Shown here: piece by piece, positions 1-10,717 of the stretch
Position numbering within the stretch: the first letter of the stretch is position 1
Layout: each line of letters begins with the position of its first letter
DNA from: Arachis hypogaea
Taxonomy: Eukaryota > Streptophyta > Magnoliopsida > Fabales > Fabaceae
Assembly (NCBI RefSeq): GCF_003086295.3
Contig: NC_092045.1
Coordinates: 94,812,693 to 94,876,692 of the forward strand
Reading direction: 5' to 3'
DNA length: 64,000 nt
Notes under the pieces: model-generated
Told to the model about the DNA's origin: nothing
The model's input: the letters and a program-made list of their open reading frames with translations, nothing else
Databases searched by the model: none
Position numbers and translations under genes: made by a program

Positions 1-218
1 GAGAGTGAAGAAGTTGTCATGTATGACTTAAGGACTAATAGGGAACCAGACACTTCTTGCAAAACCACAATCCTAAGAAACATGAACAACAGATTCATCA
101 TAAAGATTACACTTCAGGCAGTGAGTATTGTTTGTGAGGTTCGTCATCTCGTTTTCTCCAAGTTGGTGAGAATAGTACCTTACGTCGGCAGGCATAGGAA
201 GGTTCAAATCCGCTCTGG
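1..218. other. Flank left of E1, no gene seen
   Basis: This is target DNA on the left side of E1 and continues at 10254 on the right side. I see no supported coding region; the overlapping short frames look like chance. A stretch at about 158-212 has a tRNA-like A-box (AAGTTGGTGAGAAT) followed about 35 bases later by a B-box (GGTTCAAATCC), so a tRNA-derived SINE is possible, but no cloverleaf folds convincingly. Confidence 0.4.
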
Positions 219-223
219 ATCTT

Positions 224-1449
224 TGGTGGACGAAATTGTGATCAATTCTTTTCAAGTTGTTTGTCTTTGTATGAAATCATTAATATGGCACTGGTTGAAT
301 TCACAACTCCGTTCAACTAACCAGCAAGTGTACTCGGAATACCACAGACAAGGTTAGACTTTCCGGATTCCCAGGATCCTACTCGGAATACCACAGACAA
401 GGTGAGACTTTCCGGATCCTCATAAATGCCGCCATCTATCTAGCTTATACCACGAAGATTCTGTTGGAGAATCTAAGAGATACGCATTCAAGCTCTGTTG
501 CATGTAGAACGGAAGTGGTTGTCAATCACGCGCGTTCATAAGTGAGAATGATAATGAGGGTAATCTGACTCATAACATTCATCATGTTCTTGGGTATGAA
601 TGAATATCTTGGAATAAGAATAAGAGAGATTTGAATAAAAGACAATAGAATTTCATTAATACTTGAGGTACAGCAGAGCTCCACACCCTTAATCTATGGT
701 GTGCAGAAACTCCACCGTTGAAAATACATAAGCAAAAGAGGTTCAGGCATGGCCGAATGGCCAGCCCTCTCCATGATCAAGTGACCGAATGATTAAAGAC
801 TTAAAGTGGTCAAAAGATGTCTAATACAATAGATAAATGTCCTATATATACTAGACTAGTTACTAGGGTTTACATGAGTAAGTAATTGATGCATAAATCC
901 ACTTCCGGGGCCCACTTGGTGTATGTTTGGGCTGAGCTTGATCAATCCACGAGCTGAGGCTTCTCTTGGAGTTGAACTCCGAGTTATGACGTGTTTTGGG
1001 CGTTCAACTCCGGATCATGACGTTTTTCTGGCGTTTAACTCCAGACAGCAGCATGAACTTGGCGTTCAACGCCAAGTTACGTCGTCATTCTTCGAATAAA
1101 GTATGGACTATTATATATTGATGGAAAGCCCTGGATGTCTACTTTCCAACGCCGTTGAGAGCGCGCCAATTGGAGTTCTGTAGCTCCAGAAAATCCATTT
1201 CGAGTGCAGGGAGGTCAGATTCCAACAGCATCAGCAGTCCTTTTGTCAGCCTTCTTCAGACTTTTGCTCAAATCCCTCAATTTCAGCCAGAATTTACCTG
1301 AAATCACAGAAAAACACACAATCTCATAGTAAAGTCCAGAAATGTGAATTTATCATAAAAACTAATGAAAACATCCCTAAAAGTAGCTTAAACTTGCTAA
1401 AAACTATATAAAAACAATGCCAAAAAGCGTATAAATTATCCGCTCATCA
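224..1449 (-). repeat. E1 3' LTR, internally deleted
   Basis: Matches the E1 5' LTR at both ends (TGATGAGCGG at 1449 reading left, CCACCA end at 224) but is 1226 bp against 1804 bp. About 578 bp are missing at 343-348, where GTGTACT joins directly to CGGAATACC. The 5' LTR carries TACT on both sides of the lost block, which points to a short-homology deletion after insertion. The lost part is the U5-side region. Confidence 0.9.
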
Positions 1450-1486
1450 CAACACCAAACTTAAATTGTTGCTTGTCCCCAAGCAA
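1450..1486 (-). promoter_or_regulatory. E1 pre-LTR hairpin + AAGTTTGGTGT module
   Basis: In element orientation this reads TTGCTTGGGGACAAGCAA, a 7-bp-stem hairpin, then AATTTAAGTTTGGTGTTG ending exactly at the 3' LTR. It occupies the position where plus-strand priming (the polypurine tract) must define the LTR edge, yet it is not purine-rich. The same module abuts the 3' LTR of E3, E4, E5, E6 and N1. Confidence 0.75.
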
Positions 1487-2457
1487 CTGAAAATCAAATA
1501 GGATAAAAAGAAGAGAATATACTATAAAGTCCAAAATATCAATGAATATTAATTTAATTACATGAGCGGGACTTGTAGCTTTTTGCTTCTGAACAGTTTT
1601 GGCATCTCACTTTTTCCTTTGTAGTTCAGAGTGATTGGCATCTCTAGGAACTTAGAATTTTGGATAGTGTTATTGACTTTCCTAGTTAAGCATGTTGATT
1701 CTTGAACACAGCTACTTATGAGTCTTGGCTGTGGCCCTAAGCACTTTGTCTTCCAGTATTACCACCGGATACACAAATGCCACAGACACATAACTGGGTG
1801 AACCTTTTCAGATTGTGACTCAGCTTTGCTAGAGTCCCCAGTTAGTGGTGTCCAGAGCTCTTAAGCACACTCTTTTGCTTTGGATCACGACTTTAACCAC
1901 TCAGTCTCAAGCTTTTCACTTGGACCTTCATGACACAAGCACATGGTTAGGGACAGCTTGATTTAGCCGCTTAGGCCTGGATTTTATTTCCTTGGGCCCT
2001 CCTATCCATTAATGCTCAAAGCCTTGGATCCTTGTTTTTTTTTTTCACTGCTTTTTCTTGCTTCAAGAATCAATTTCATGATGTTTTTCAGATCATCAAT
2101 AACATTTCTCTTTGTTCATCATTCTTTCAAGAGCCAACAATTTTAACACTCATAAGCAACAATATCAAAAGACATATGCACTGTTCAATCATTCATTCAG
2201 AAAACAAAAAGTATTGTCACCACATCAATATAATTAAATTAAATTCAATAATAATTTCGAAAATTATGTACTTCTTGTTCTTTTGAATTAAAACATTTTT
2301 CATTTAAGAGAAGTGAAGGACTAATGGATTTTATTCATAGCTTTAAGGCATGGTTACACACTAATGATCATGAAATAAAGACACAAAACATAGATAAACA
2401 TAATACTAAAAACCGAAAAACAGAAAGAAAATGAAGAACAAGGAATGAATCCACCTT
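1487..2457. other. E1 3' non-coding region
   Basis: Untranslated stretch between ORF2 and the 3' LTR. No supported ORF. It aligns by eye with 57599-58469 of E6 and 21500-22382 of E3 on the opposite strand. A T-rich tract near 2032-2045 corresponds to the A/G-rich tract of E3 and E6. Confidence 0.6.
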
Positions 2458-3597
2458 TTAGTGGCGTCTTCTTCTTGAAGGACCAACAATGTTCTTAAGC
2501 TCTTCTATGTCCCTTCCTTGCCTTTGTTGCTCCTCCCTCATTGCTCTTTGATCTTCTCTTATTTCTTGGAGAATGATGGAGTGTTCATGGTGTTCCACCC
2601 TTAATTGTTCAACATTATGACTCAAATCTTCTAAAGAGGTATTGAGTTGCTCCCAATAGTTGTTAGGAGGAAAGTGCATTCCTTGAGGCATTTGTTGATG
2701 ATGAACTTCCTCATGTTCTTCTAGAGGGCCGTGAGGAACTTCTCTTGTTTGCTCCATCCTTTTCTTTGTGATGGGCTTGTCTTCTTCAATGGAGACATCT
2801 CCATCTATGATAACTCCAGCCGAGTAACATAGATGACATATAAGGTGGGGGAAGGCTAGCCGTGCCATGTGTGAAGGCTTGTCGGCTATTTTGTAAAGTT
2901 CATTGGAGATGACTTCATGAACTTCCACTTCCTCTCCAATCATGATGCTATGGATCATGATGGCCCGATCCACAGTAACTTCAGATCGGTTGCTTGTAGG
3001 GATGATGGATCTTTGGATGAACTCCAACCATCCTCTAGCTACAGGCTTGACGTCCAGTCTTCTTAGTTGGACCGGTTTGCCTTTGGAGTCTATTCTCCAT
3101 TGGGCGCCTTCCACACATATGTCCATTAGGACTTGGTCCAACCTTTGATTAAAGTTAACCCTTCTTGTGTAGGGGCGTTCATCACCTTGCATCATGGGTA
3201 AGTGAAACGCCAACCTCACATTTTCCGGACTAAAATCCAAGTATTTCCCCCGAACCATTGTGAGATAGTTCTTTGGATTCGGGTTCATACTTTGATCATG
3301 GTTCCTAGTGATCCATGCATTGGCATAGAACTCTTGAACCATCAATATTCCGACTTGTTGCATGGGGTTGGTTATGACTTCCCAACCTCTTCTTTGGATT
3401 TCAAGTCGGATTTCCGGATACTCATTCTTTTTGAGCTTGAAAGGGACCTCGGGGATCACCTTCTTCTTTGCCACAACATCACAGAAGTGGTCTTGATGGC
3501 TTTTGGAGATGAATCTTTCCTTCTCCCATGACTCGGAGGTGGAGGCTTTTGCCTTCCCTTTCCCTTTTCTTGAGGATACTCCAGTCTTAGGTGCCAT
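2458..3597 (-). CDS. E1 ORF2: putative plant transposon protein (Transposase_32-like)
   Basis: An intact ORF of about 379 codons. I start it at MAPKTGVSSRKGKGKAK because that matches the N-terminus of the E6 copy; seven more in-frame codons exist upstream to 3618. The protein has a lysine-rich N-terminus, a central region with VQEFYANAWIT, VRGKYLDFSPE, ARGWLEFIQRSIIPTSNRSE and AIMIHSIMIGEE, and a charged C-terminal helix (about residues 310-372) likely to form a coiled coil. The central region resembles the plant 'putative plant transposon protein' family (Pfam Transposase_32), recalled from memory. No signal peptide or membrane segment is visible, so it does not look like an envelope protein although it sits in the env-like position. 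Its biochemical function is unknown. Confidence 0.72.
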   Translation of the reverse strand: MAPKTGVSSRKGKGKAKASTSESWEKERFISKSHQDHFCDVVAKKKVIPEVPFKLKKNEYPEIRLEIQRRGWEVITNPMQQVGILMVQEFYANAWITRNHDQSMNPNPKNYLTMVRGKYLDFSPENVRLAFHLPMMQGDERPYTRRVNFNQRLDQVLMDICVEGAQWRIDSKGKPVQLRRLDVKPVARGWLEFIQRSIIPTSNRSEVTVDRAIMIHSIMIGEEVEVHEVISNELYKIADKPSHMARLAFPHLICHLCYSAGVIIDGDVSIEEDKPITKKRMEQTREVPHGPLEEHEEVHHQQMPQGMHFPPNNYWEQLNTSLEDLSHNVEQLRVEHHEHSIILQEIREDQRAMREEQQRQGRDIEELKNIVGPSRRRRH

Positions 3598-3634
3598 TGA
3601 TGGTGAATGAAAAAACAAAAAGCTTAGGCTTTTT

Positions 3635-3671
3635 CCACACCAAACTTAAAATTTTGCTCGCCCTCGAGCAA
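3635..3671 (-). promoter_or_regulatory. E1 pre-ORF2 hairpin + AAGTTTGGTGT module
   Basis: Second copy of the module, reading TTGCTCGAGGGCGAGCAA then TTTTAAGTTTGGTGTGG in element orientation, about 40 bases upstream of the ORF2 start. The stem differs from the pre-LTR copy (CTCG instead of CTTG) but both arms change together, which keeps the pairing. Confidence 0.7.
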
Positions 3672-4079
3672 GAAAGAAAAGAAAAGTAGAAGAAGAAGAA
3701 GAAGATTATGTAGAGAGGGAGAGAATTGGTTTCGGCTATATGGGAGAAGAAGGGGTTTGTGTTGTGTGAAAATAAAGAAGAAAAGAGGGGTATTTATAGG
3801 GAGAGGGAGGGTGGTAGTTCGGCCATTTTGGGTGGGAAAGGGTGGGTAATTGAATTTGAATTTTATGAGGGTAGGTGGGATTTATGGGGAAGAGGAGGTT
3901 GATGTGAATGGTGAATGGGGTTTTGGGAAGTGTGATATGGGGAAGAGTGAAAATGAGATTTGGATTAGGAGAGTGTGATTAGGATTAAAAGAAAAGGTAG
4001 GTGGGGATCCTGTGGGGTCCACAGATCCTGAGGTGAAAAGAAATACCATTCCTTCACCATATAGGCATGTAAATTGCCT
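3672..4079. other. E1 spacer upstream of ORF2
   Basis: Purine-rich (minus strand pyrimidine-rich) leader of ORF2 with no supported ORF. At 4005-4030 there is an imperfect inverted repeat, GGATCCTGTGG and CCACAGATCC around a short loop, also present in E3 (20760-20785) and E6 (56210-56235). Confidence 0.5.
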
Positions 4080-4335
4080 CCATGCATCATTCTGGCATTC
4101 AAACGCCCATTGGTGCATGTTCTGGGCGTTAAACGCCCATGTAATGCATGTTTCTGGCGTTGAACGCCAGTTTCATGCTTGTTTCTGGCGTTCAGCGCCA
4201 GTTCGTCCTCTGTGTGCGCATCCTGGCGTTAAACGCCAGGTTGTTGCTTGTTTCTGGCGTTCAGCGCCAGAATGGTGCTCTGTTCTGGCGTTGAACGCCA
4301 GATGCATCTTACTGGCGTTGAACGCCAGTCTACGC
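4080..4335. repeat. GGCGTTNAACGCC palindrome array (E1)
   Basis: At least seven palindromic units of the form CTGGCGTTNAACGCCAG (N-A varies; two read TTCAGCGCC), spaced about 27-38 bp. They lie between gag-protease and ORF2. Non-coding in any continuous frame of the element. Confidence 0.85.
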
Positions 4336-4483
4336 TGCCTCCAGGGTGAAAAATTTTTTTTTCTTCTATTTTTGACTCTGTTTTTAATTTTTTTTATTTT
4401 TTCGTGACTCCTCATGATCATGTACCTAATTAAACACAAAAATAACAATGAAACAAAATAAAATAAAATTAGATAAATAAAAT

Positions 4484-4530
4484 TGGGTTGCCTCCCAACA
4501 AGCGCTTCTTTAATGTCAATAGCTTGACAG
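4484..4530 (-). promoter_or_regulatory. E1 GGGAGGCAACCC module
   Basis: In element orientation this is GTCAAGCTATTGACATTAAA followed by GAAGCGCTTGTTGGGAGGCA and ACCCAA, just downstream of the gag-protease stop. TTGGG and CCCAA can pair around AGGCAA. All six internal regions in this window carry it. A pyrimidine-rich tract ending TTTAATTAG at 4426 (minus) lies about 60 bases further on and could be a 3' splice site. Confidence 0.65.
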
Positions 4531-4565
4531 TGGCTCTCATGGAGCCACAAGATGATCAGGTCAAT

Positions 4566-6881
4566 TTAGTGTGTTGTCTCCACACCAAACTTAGAGTTTG
4601 GATATGGAATTTGAACACCAAACTTAGAGTTTGGTTGTGGCCTCACAACACCAAACTTAGAGTTTGACTGTGTGGGCTCTTCTTGACTCTGAACTGAGAG
4701 AAGCTCTTCATGCTTACTCTCTTCTGTTACAGAGGGATGGCCATGTGCCTTAAACACAAGGTAGTCCCCATTCAATTGAAGGACTAACTCACCTCTGTTG
4801 ACATCTATCACAGCTTCTGCTATGGCTAGGAAAGGTCTTCCTAGGATGATGCATTCATCATCTTCCTTCCTAGTGTCTAGGATTATGAAATCAGCAGGGA
4901 TGTAAAGGCCTTCAACCTTTACTAAAATGTCCTCTACCATTCCATAAGTTTGTCTCAAAGACTTATCTGCCAATTGTAATGAGAACAAGGCAGGTTGTAC
5001 CTCAATGATCCCCAGCTTCTCCATTACAGAGAGTGGCATAAGATTTATCCCTGACCCCAGATCACATAGAGCTTTTTCAAAGCTCATGGTGCCTATGGTA
5101 CAAGGTATTAGGAACTTTCCAGGATCTTGTCTCTTTTGAGGTAGAGTTTTCTGAATCCAAGCCAGTTCACTAATGAGCAAGGGAGGTTCACTTTCCCAAG
5201 TCTCATTACCAAACAACTTGGCATTCAGCTTCATGATAGCCCCTAAATATTGAGCAACTTGCTCTCCAGTCACATCTTCATCCTCTTCAGAGGATGAATA
5301 ATCTTCAGAGCTCATGAATGGCAGAAGGAGATTTAATGGAATCTCTATGGTCTCTAGATGAGCCTCAGATTCCTCTAGATCCTTAATAGGAAACTCCTTC
5401 TTGCTTGAAGGGCGTCCCAGGAGGTCTTCTTCACTAGGAATTTCGTCCTCCTCCTCCCTAGTGCATTCGGCCACTTTGATCAAATCAATGGCCTTGCACT
5501 CTCCTTTTGGATTTTCTTCTGTATTGCTTGGGAGAGCACTGGGAGGAGTTTCAATAACTTTCTTACTCAGCTGGCCTACTTGTGCCTCCAAATTTCTAAT
5601 GGAGGATCTTGTTTCATTCATGAAACTAAAAGTGGTCTTTGACAGATCAGAGACTATATTGGCTAAATTAGAATTGTTTTGTTCAGAGTTCTCTGTCTGT
5701 TGCTGAGAAAATGATGGATATGGCTTACTATTGTTCAGCCTATTGCGTCCACCATTGTTAAAGCCTTGTTGAGGCTTTTGTTGATCCTTCCAGGAGAAAT
5801 TTGGATGATTTCTCCATGATGGGTTATAGGTGTTTCCATAAGGTTCACCCATGTAATTAACCTCTGCCATGGCAGGGTTTTCAGGATCATAAGCTTCTTC
5901 AGAAGCTGCCTCTCTAGTACTGTTGGATGCATGTTGCAATCCATTCAGATTTTGAGAGATCATGTTGACCTGTTGAGTCAACACTTTGTTCTGAGCCAAT
6001 ATGGCATTCAGAGCATCAATTTCAAGAACTCCTTTCTTTTGAGGTATCCCATTATTCACGGGATTCCTCTCAGAGGTATACATGAACTGGTTGTTTGCAA
6101 CCATGTCAATGAGTTCTTGAGCCTCTTCAGGCGTTTTCTTCAGGTGAATAGATCCACCTGCAGAATGGTCCAGTGACATTTTCGAAAATTCAGAGAGACC
6201 ATAATAGAATATATCTAACATGGTCCATTCTGAAAACATGTCAGATGGACATCTTTTGGTCAGCTGCTTGTATCTTTCCCAAGCTTCATAGAGGGATTCA
6301 CCATCTTTTTGTTTGAAGGTTTGAACATCCACTCTTAGCTTGCTCAACTTTTGAGGAGGAAAGAATTTATCCAAGAATGCAGTGACCAGCTTGTCCCAAG
6401 AGTCTAGGCTATCCTTAGGTTGTGAATCCAACCATATTCTAGCTCTGTCTCTTACAGCAAAAGGGAAAAGCATGAGTCTGTAGACTTCAGGATCAACTCC
6501 ATTCGTCTTTACAGTCTCACAGATCTGCAAGAACTCAGTTAAGAACTGATAAGGATCTTCAGATGGAAGTCCATAAAACTTGCAGTTTTGTTGCATTAAA
6601 GCAACTAGTTGAGGCTTAAGCTCAAAGTTATTGGTTCCAATGGCAGGAATGGAGATGCTTCTTCCATCAAACTTTGACGTTGGCTTTGTGAAGTCACCAA
6701 GCATTCTCCTTGCATTATTATTATTATTATTTTCGGCTGCCATGTCTTTCTCTTGTTCGAAAATTTCTGAAAGGTTGTTTCTGGATTGTTGTAATTTAGC
6801 TTCTCTTAATTTTCTCTTCAGAGTCCTTTCAGGTTCTGGATCAACTTCAACAAGAGTGCCCTTTTCCCTGTTCCTGCTCAT
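4566..6881 (-). CDS. gag-pro: E1 gag-protease polyprotein (intact, 771 aa)
   Basis: One uninterrupted ORF. Gag forms the capsid: the retrotransposon gag domain spans about residues 88-262, with FPFAVRDRARIWLDSQP at 139-155 and ESLYEAWERYK at 195-205. An asparagine run (50-56) matches an AAT microsatellite in the DNA. The aspartic protease is at about 588-700: catalytic DLGSG (607-611) and ILGRPFL (679-685). The C-terminus holds three NSKFGV repeats (about 740-766), encoded by DNA that again contains CTAAGTTTGGTGTT. There is no zinc knuckle and no RT. The start MSRNREKG is shared with E3 and E6. This gag reads closer to that of E5 than to that of E4, although the LTR is of the E4 type. Confidence 0.88.
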   Translation of the reverse strand: MSRNREKGTLVEVDPEPERTLKRKLREAKLQQSRNNLSEIFEQEKDMAAENNNNNNARRMLGDFTKPTSKFDGRSISIPAIGTNNFELKPQLVALMQQNCKFYGLPSEDPYQFLTEFLQICETVKTNGVDPEVYRLMLFPFAVRDRARIWLDSQPKDSLDSWDKLVTAFLDKFFPPQKLSKLRVDVQTFKQKDGESLYEAWERYKQLTKRCPSDMFSEWTMLDIFYYGLSEFSKMSLDHSAGGSIHLKKTPEEAQELIDMVANNQFMYTSERNPVNNGIPQKKGVLEIDALNAILAQNKVLTQQVNMISQNLNGLQHASNSTREAASEEAYDPENPAMAEVNYMGEPYGNTYNPSWRNHPNFSWKDQQKPQQGFNNGGRNRLNNSKPYPSFSQQQTENSEQNNSNLANIVSDLSKTTFSFMNETRSSIRNLEAQVGQLSKKVIETPPSALPSNTEENPKGECKAIDLIKVAECTREEEDEIPSEEDLLGRPSSKKEFPIKDLEESEAHLETIEIPLNLLLPFMSSEDYSSSEEDEDVTGEQVAQYLGAIMKLNAKLFGNETWESEPPLLISELAWIQKTLPQKRQDPGKFLIPCTIGTMSFEKALCDLGSGINLMPLSVMEKLGIIEVQPALFSLQLADKSLRQTYGMVEDILVKVEGLYIPADFIILDTRKEDDECIILGRPFLAIAEAVIDVNRGELVLQLNGDYLVFKAHGHPSVTEESKHEELLSVQSQEEPTQSNSKFGVVRPQPNSKFGVQIPYPNSKFGVETTH

Positions 6882-8420
6882 ATGAAAGAGAAGAAAACAA
6901 GAAAAGAAAAAGGAATCCTCTATGTCACAGTATAGAGATTCCTTTATGTTAGTAGAAGAAGAAAGGGGTAGAAGAATGAAGAAGGATGAATTCGGATTTT
7001 TGGATGAAGAGAGGTGAAGAGAAGTGTTAGTAATTAATTAATTAAATAGAATAAGAAAGGAGAGGGAGAATTTCGAAAATAATTTTGAAAAAGGGGTTAG
7101 TAATTTTCGAAAATTAAAGACAAGATAAGATTAGAATTAAAATTTAAAACAGTTAATTAATTAAAAAGAAATTTTGAAAAAGGGATGAGATATTTTCGAA
7201 AATTAGAGAGGGAAAAGTAGTTAGGTAGTTTTTCAAAAAGATAAGAAACAAACAACAAGTTAGTTAGTTGATTTGAAAAAGATTTGAAATCAAATTTTGA
7301 AAAAGATAAGAAGATAAGAAGTTAGATAAGATATTTTGAAATCAAATTTTGAAAAAAAGATAAAATTTTTGAAAAAGATAAGATAAAAAGATAAAAAGAT
7401 TTATTTGAAAAAAGATATTTTGAAAAAGATTTAATTTTAAAATTGACTTAGCTAACAAGAAACTACAAGATAAGATTCTAGAACTTAAAGATTGAACCTT
7501 TCTTAACAAGAAAGTAACAAACTTCAAATTTTTGAACCAATCACATTAATTGTTAGCTAGTTTTTGAAAATATGATATAAAAGATAAGAAAAAGATTTTG
7601 AAAATATTTTGAAAAATAATTTTTGAAATTTTCGAAAATTATATATAACAAAAAAAGAAAAAGATATGATTTTTGAAAAAGATTTTGAAAAGATAAGATT
7701 TTTAAAATTGAAATTTTGACTTGACTTGTAAGAAACAACTAATTTTAAAAATTTTTGACCAAGTCAACCCAAAATTTCGAAAATTTGGAGGAAAATATGG
7801 AAAAGATATTTTTTTGATTTTTTGAATTTTTAATTATGAAAGAGAAAAACAACAAAAATATTCAATGCATGAAATTTTTAGATCAAAACAATGAATGCAT
7901 GCAAGAATGCTATGAATGTCAAGATGAACACCAAGAACACTTTGAAGATCATGATGAACATCAAGAACATAATTTTGAAAAATTTTGATGCAAAGAAAAC
8001 ATGCAAGACACCAAACTTAGAAATCTTTAATGCATGGAAAATATGAATGCAAAAGTGCACATGAAAAACAACAAAAGACACAAAACAAGAAATCATCAAG
8101 ATCAAACAAGAAGACTTGTCAAGAACAACTTGAAGATCATGAAGAACACTATGAATGCATGGGATTTTCGAAAAAAATGCAAGAAAAATTTTAAAAGCAT
8201 GCAATTGACACCAAACTTAAAATTAACACAAGACTCAAACAAGAAACACAAAATATTTTTGATTTTTATGATTTTCTAATTTTTTTTGTATTTTTATTGA
8301 TTTTTTCGAAAAAAACATTTTTGGAAAACGAAAAAGAAAAATTTTAACAAAAAGTTTTTGAAAAGAAAATTACCTAATCTGAGCAACAAGATGAACCGTC
8401 AGTTGTCCATACTCGAACAA
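6882..8420 (-). other. E1 5' leader, AT-rich
   Basis: Untranslated leader between the PBS and gag. It is rich in AAGATTTTGAAAA-like repeats and in the palindrome TTTTCGAAAA. It also contains several ACACCAAACTTA motifs (for example about 8010 and 8210), the reverse complement of TAAGTTTGGTGT. The short frames here are low complexity and not supported as genes. Confidence 0.7.
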
Positions 8421-8438
8421 TCCCCGGCAACGGCGCCA
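8421..8438 (-). other. E1 primer binding site (tRNA-Asp)
   Basis: TGGCGCCGTTGCCGGGGA in element orientation, 6 bases inside the 5' LTR end. It is the complement of the 3' end of plant tRNA-Asp(GUC), TCCCCGGCAACGGCGCCA, as I recall that tRNA. Athila-type elements commonly use this primer. Confidence 0.85.
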
Positions 8439-8444
8439 AAAACT

Positions 8445-10248
8445 TGGTGGACGAAATTGTGATCAATTCTTTTCAAGTTGTTTGTCTTTGTATGAAATCA
8501 TTAATATGGCACTGGTTGAATTCACAACTCCGTTCAACTAACTAGCAAGTGTACTGGGTCGTCCAAGTAATAAACCTTACGTGAGTAAGGGTCGATCCCA
8601 CAGAGATTGTTGGTATGAAGCAAGCTATGGTCACCTTGCAAATCTCAGTCAGGCAGATTAAAATGGTTTATGGTTTTCGAAAATAAAAATAAGAAAATAG
8701 AAATAATAAACGGATAGAAGACTTATGTAGATTTATTGGTGAGAATTTCAGATAAGCGAATGGAGATGCTGTATGGCTCAAGGACGCCTGCTCTCTTACT
8801 GCTTCTATTCAATCCTTCTTACTCCTTTCCATGGCAAGCCTTGTATAGGGGTTCACCATCAGCTGTGGCTACTTTCATCCTCTCGGGAAAATGATCCTAT
8901 GCGGTTGTCAGTCGCACGGCTAATCGTCTGGAGGCATCACCCATGGTTGATGGCTACATCCCATCCTCGCAGTGAAAACTAATGCTCACGCACTCTGTCA
9001 CAGTACGGCTAATCACCGGTTGGTTCCCGCTCCTACTGGAATAGAATCCCTTGATTCTTTTGCGTCTGTCACTAACGCCCAGCAGGTTACAAGTTTGAAG
9101 CACGTCACAGTCATTCATTACCGGAATCCTACTCGGAATACCACAGACAAGGTTAGAATTTCCGGATTCCCAGGATCCTACTCGGAATACCACAGACAAG
9201 GTGAGGCTTTCCGGATCCTTATAAATGCCGCCATCTATCTAGCTTATACCACGAAGATTCTGTTGGGGAATCTAAGAGATACGCATTCAAGCTCTGTTGC
9301 ATGTAGAACGGAAGTGGTTGTCAATCACGCGCGTTCATAAGTGAGAATGATAATGAGGGTAATCTGACTCATAACATTCATCATGTTCTTGGGTACGAAT
9401 GAATATCTTGGAATAAGAATAAGAGAGATTTGAATAAAAGACAATAGAATTTCATTAATACTTGAGGTACAGCAGAGCTCCACACCCTTAATCTATGGTG
9501 TGCAGAAACTCCACCGTTGAAAATACATAAGCAAAAGAGGTTCAGGCATGGCCGAATGGCCAGCCCTCTCCATGATCAAGTGACCTAATGATTAAAGACT
9601 TAAAGTGGTCAAAAGATGTCTAATACAATAGATAAATGTCCTATATATACTAGACTAGCTACTAGGGTTTACATGAGTAAGTAATTGATGCATAAATCCA
9701 CTTCCAGGGCCCACTTGGTGTATGTTTGGGCTGAGCTTGATTAATCCACGAGCTGAGGCTTCTCTTGGAGTTGAACTCCGAGTTATGACGTGTTTTGGGC
9801 GTTCAACTCCGGATCATGACGTTTTTCTGGCGTTTAACTCCAGACAGCAGCATGAACTTGGCGTTCAACGCCAAGTTACGTCGTCATTCTTCGAATAAAG
9901 TATGGACTATTATATATTGTTGGAAAGCCCTGGATGTCTACTTTCCAACGCCGTTGAGAGCGCGCCAATTGGAGTTCTGTAGCTCCAGAAAATCCATTTC
10001 GAGTGCAGGGAGGTCAGATTCCAACAGCATCAGCAGTCCTTTTGTCAGCCTTCTTCAGACTTTTGCTCAAATCCCTTAATTTCAGCCAGAATTTACCTGA
10101 AATCATAGAAAAACACACAATCTCATAGTAAAGTCCAGAAATGTGAATTTATCATAAAAACTAATAAAAACATCCCTAAAAGTAGCTTAAACTTGCTAAA
10201 AACTATATAAAAACAATGCCAAAAAGCGTATAAATTATCCGCTCATCA
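8445..10248 (-). repeat. E1 5' LTR (1804 bp)
   Basis: Runs from TGATGAGCGG (at 10248, reading left) to CGTCCACCA (at 8445). The putative TATA box is TATATATAG at 9641-9650. GGCGTTNAACGCC-type palindromes lie at about 9800-9875, 155-235 bp upstream of it. The U5 end carries the shared block GGGATCGACCCTTACTCACG and a CTTAC/GTAAG hairpin. Confidence 0.92.
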
Positions 10249-10253
10249 ATCTT

Positions 10254-10712
10254 TCTAACTCCAAATAGGAATGAACACTTTTAAAGGGAGGCCACAATCA
10301 ATATTTAGAGATTGATAAGTTGTTTTGAGGTTGAAAGGCTCGTCTGAAGAGAGATTTCAAACTACATGGTATGAATTCTTCCAAGTGGATGGGGGGCAGG
10401 GAAGGGGCAAGGGCCATAATTTTGTTGGCAACATTATCCACCAAGTAACTCTTTAGCTTGAAATTGTCCCAATTACCTAAAACATCAAGAAAAATCAGTT
10501 ATAAGACTAGATTAGTTCATCAGCATATTTACCTGAAGAGCGTGTACTCTAGCCGACTCAAAGTAGGAGCCCAATTATGCTTCAAGAATATGGTCTTAGA
10601 ACCATCACCAATGCACCAAATGTGGTTCTTTTGAATGTCTAGCCAAGACATGCAATTCCTCTTCTATAGGCTGGAGTAATTTCTTCTGTGCTCCACTATA
10701 GAAGTTATACAA
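10254..10712 (-). other. Outer flank with LINE-like fragment
   Basis: DNA between E1 and the solo LTR. On the minus strand at about 10680-10545 one frame reads WCIGDGSKTIFLKHNWAP, resembling the G-x-G-x-I-x-F-W conserved segment after the RT of plant LINE elements (here FLKH replaces the usual FW-D). A stop follows near 10550. The frame is too short to prove the origin; a nuclear pseudogene exon is the alternative. Confidence 0.35.
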
Positions 10713-10717
10713 GCAAC

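Larger units (their letters stand above)
224..10248 (-). mobile_element. E1: non-autonomous family-A Ty3/gypsy (Athila-type) element
   Basis: A complete LTR element on the minus strand, flanked by the 5-bp TSD ATCTT (219-223 and 10249-10253). Order in its own direction: 5' LTR (8445-10248), tRNA-Asp type PBS, AT-rich leader, gag-protease ORF, palindrome spacer, ORF2, 3' LTR (224-1449). No reverse transcriptase, RNase H or integrase is encoded, so it depends on enzymes supplied by another element; E4 in this window has the same LTR type. Its LTRs differ by roughly 13 substitutions over the shared 1.09 kb (hand count), so the insertion is fairly recent. Confidence 0.9.

Noticed and set aside
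3882..4118. Small Pro/Ser-rich ORFs near ORF2 (also 20699-21076, 56218-56427)
   Set aside because: Pyrimidine-rich leader of ORF2 read in a chance frame; frames not conserved between copies.
4080..4335. CRISPR-like regularly spaced repeats
   Set aside because: Units are themselves palindromes with similar, not unique, spacers, in plant retroelements; no cas genes.
5401..5706. ORFs antisense to gag-protease, ORF2 and pol (also 18474-18929, 38211-38720, 2942-3531)
   Set aside because: Shadows of well supported genes on the other strand.
7342..8204. Phe/Leu/Ile-rich minus-strand ORFs in the E1 leader that look like membrane peptides
   Set aside because: Low-complexity AT-rich leader; not kept in E3 or E6.
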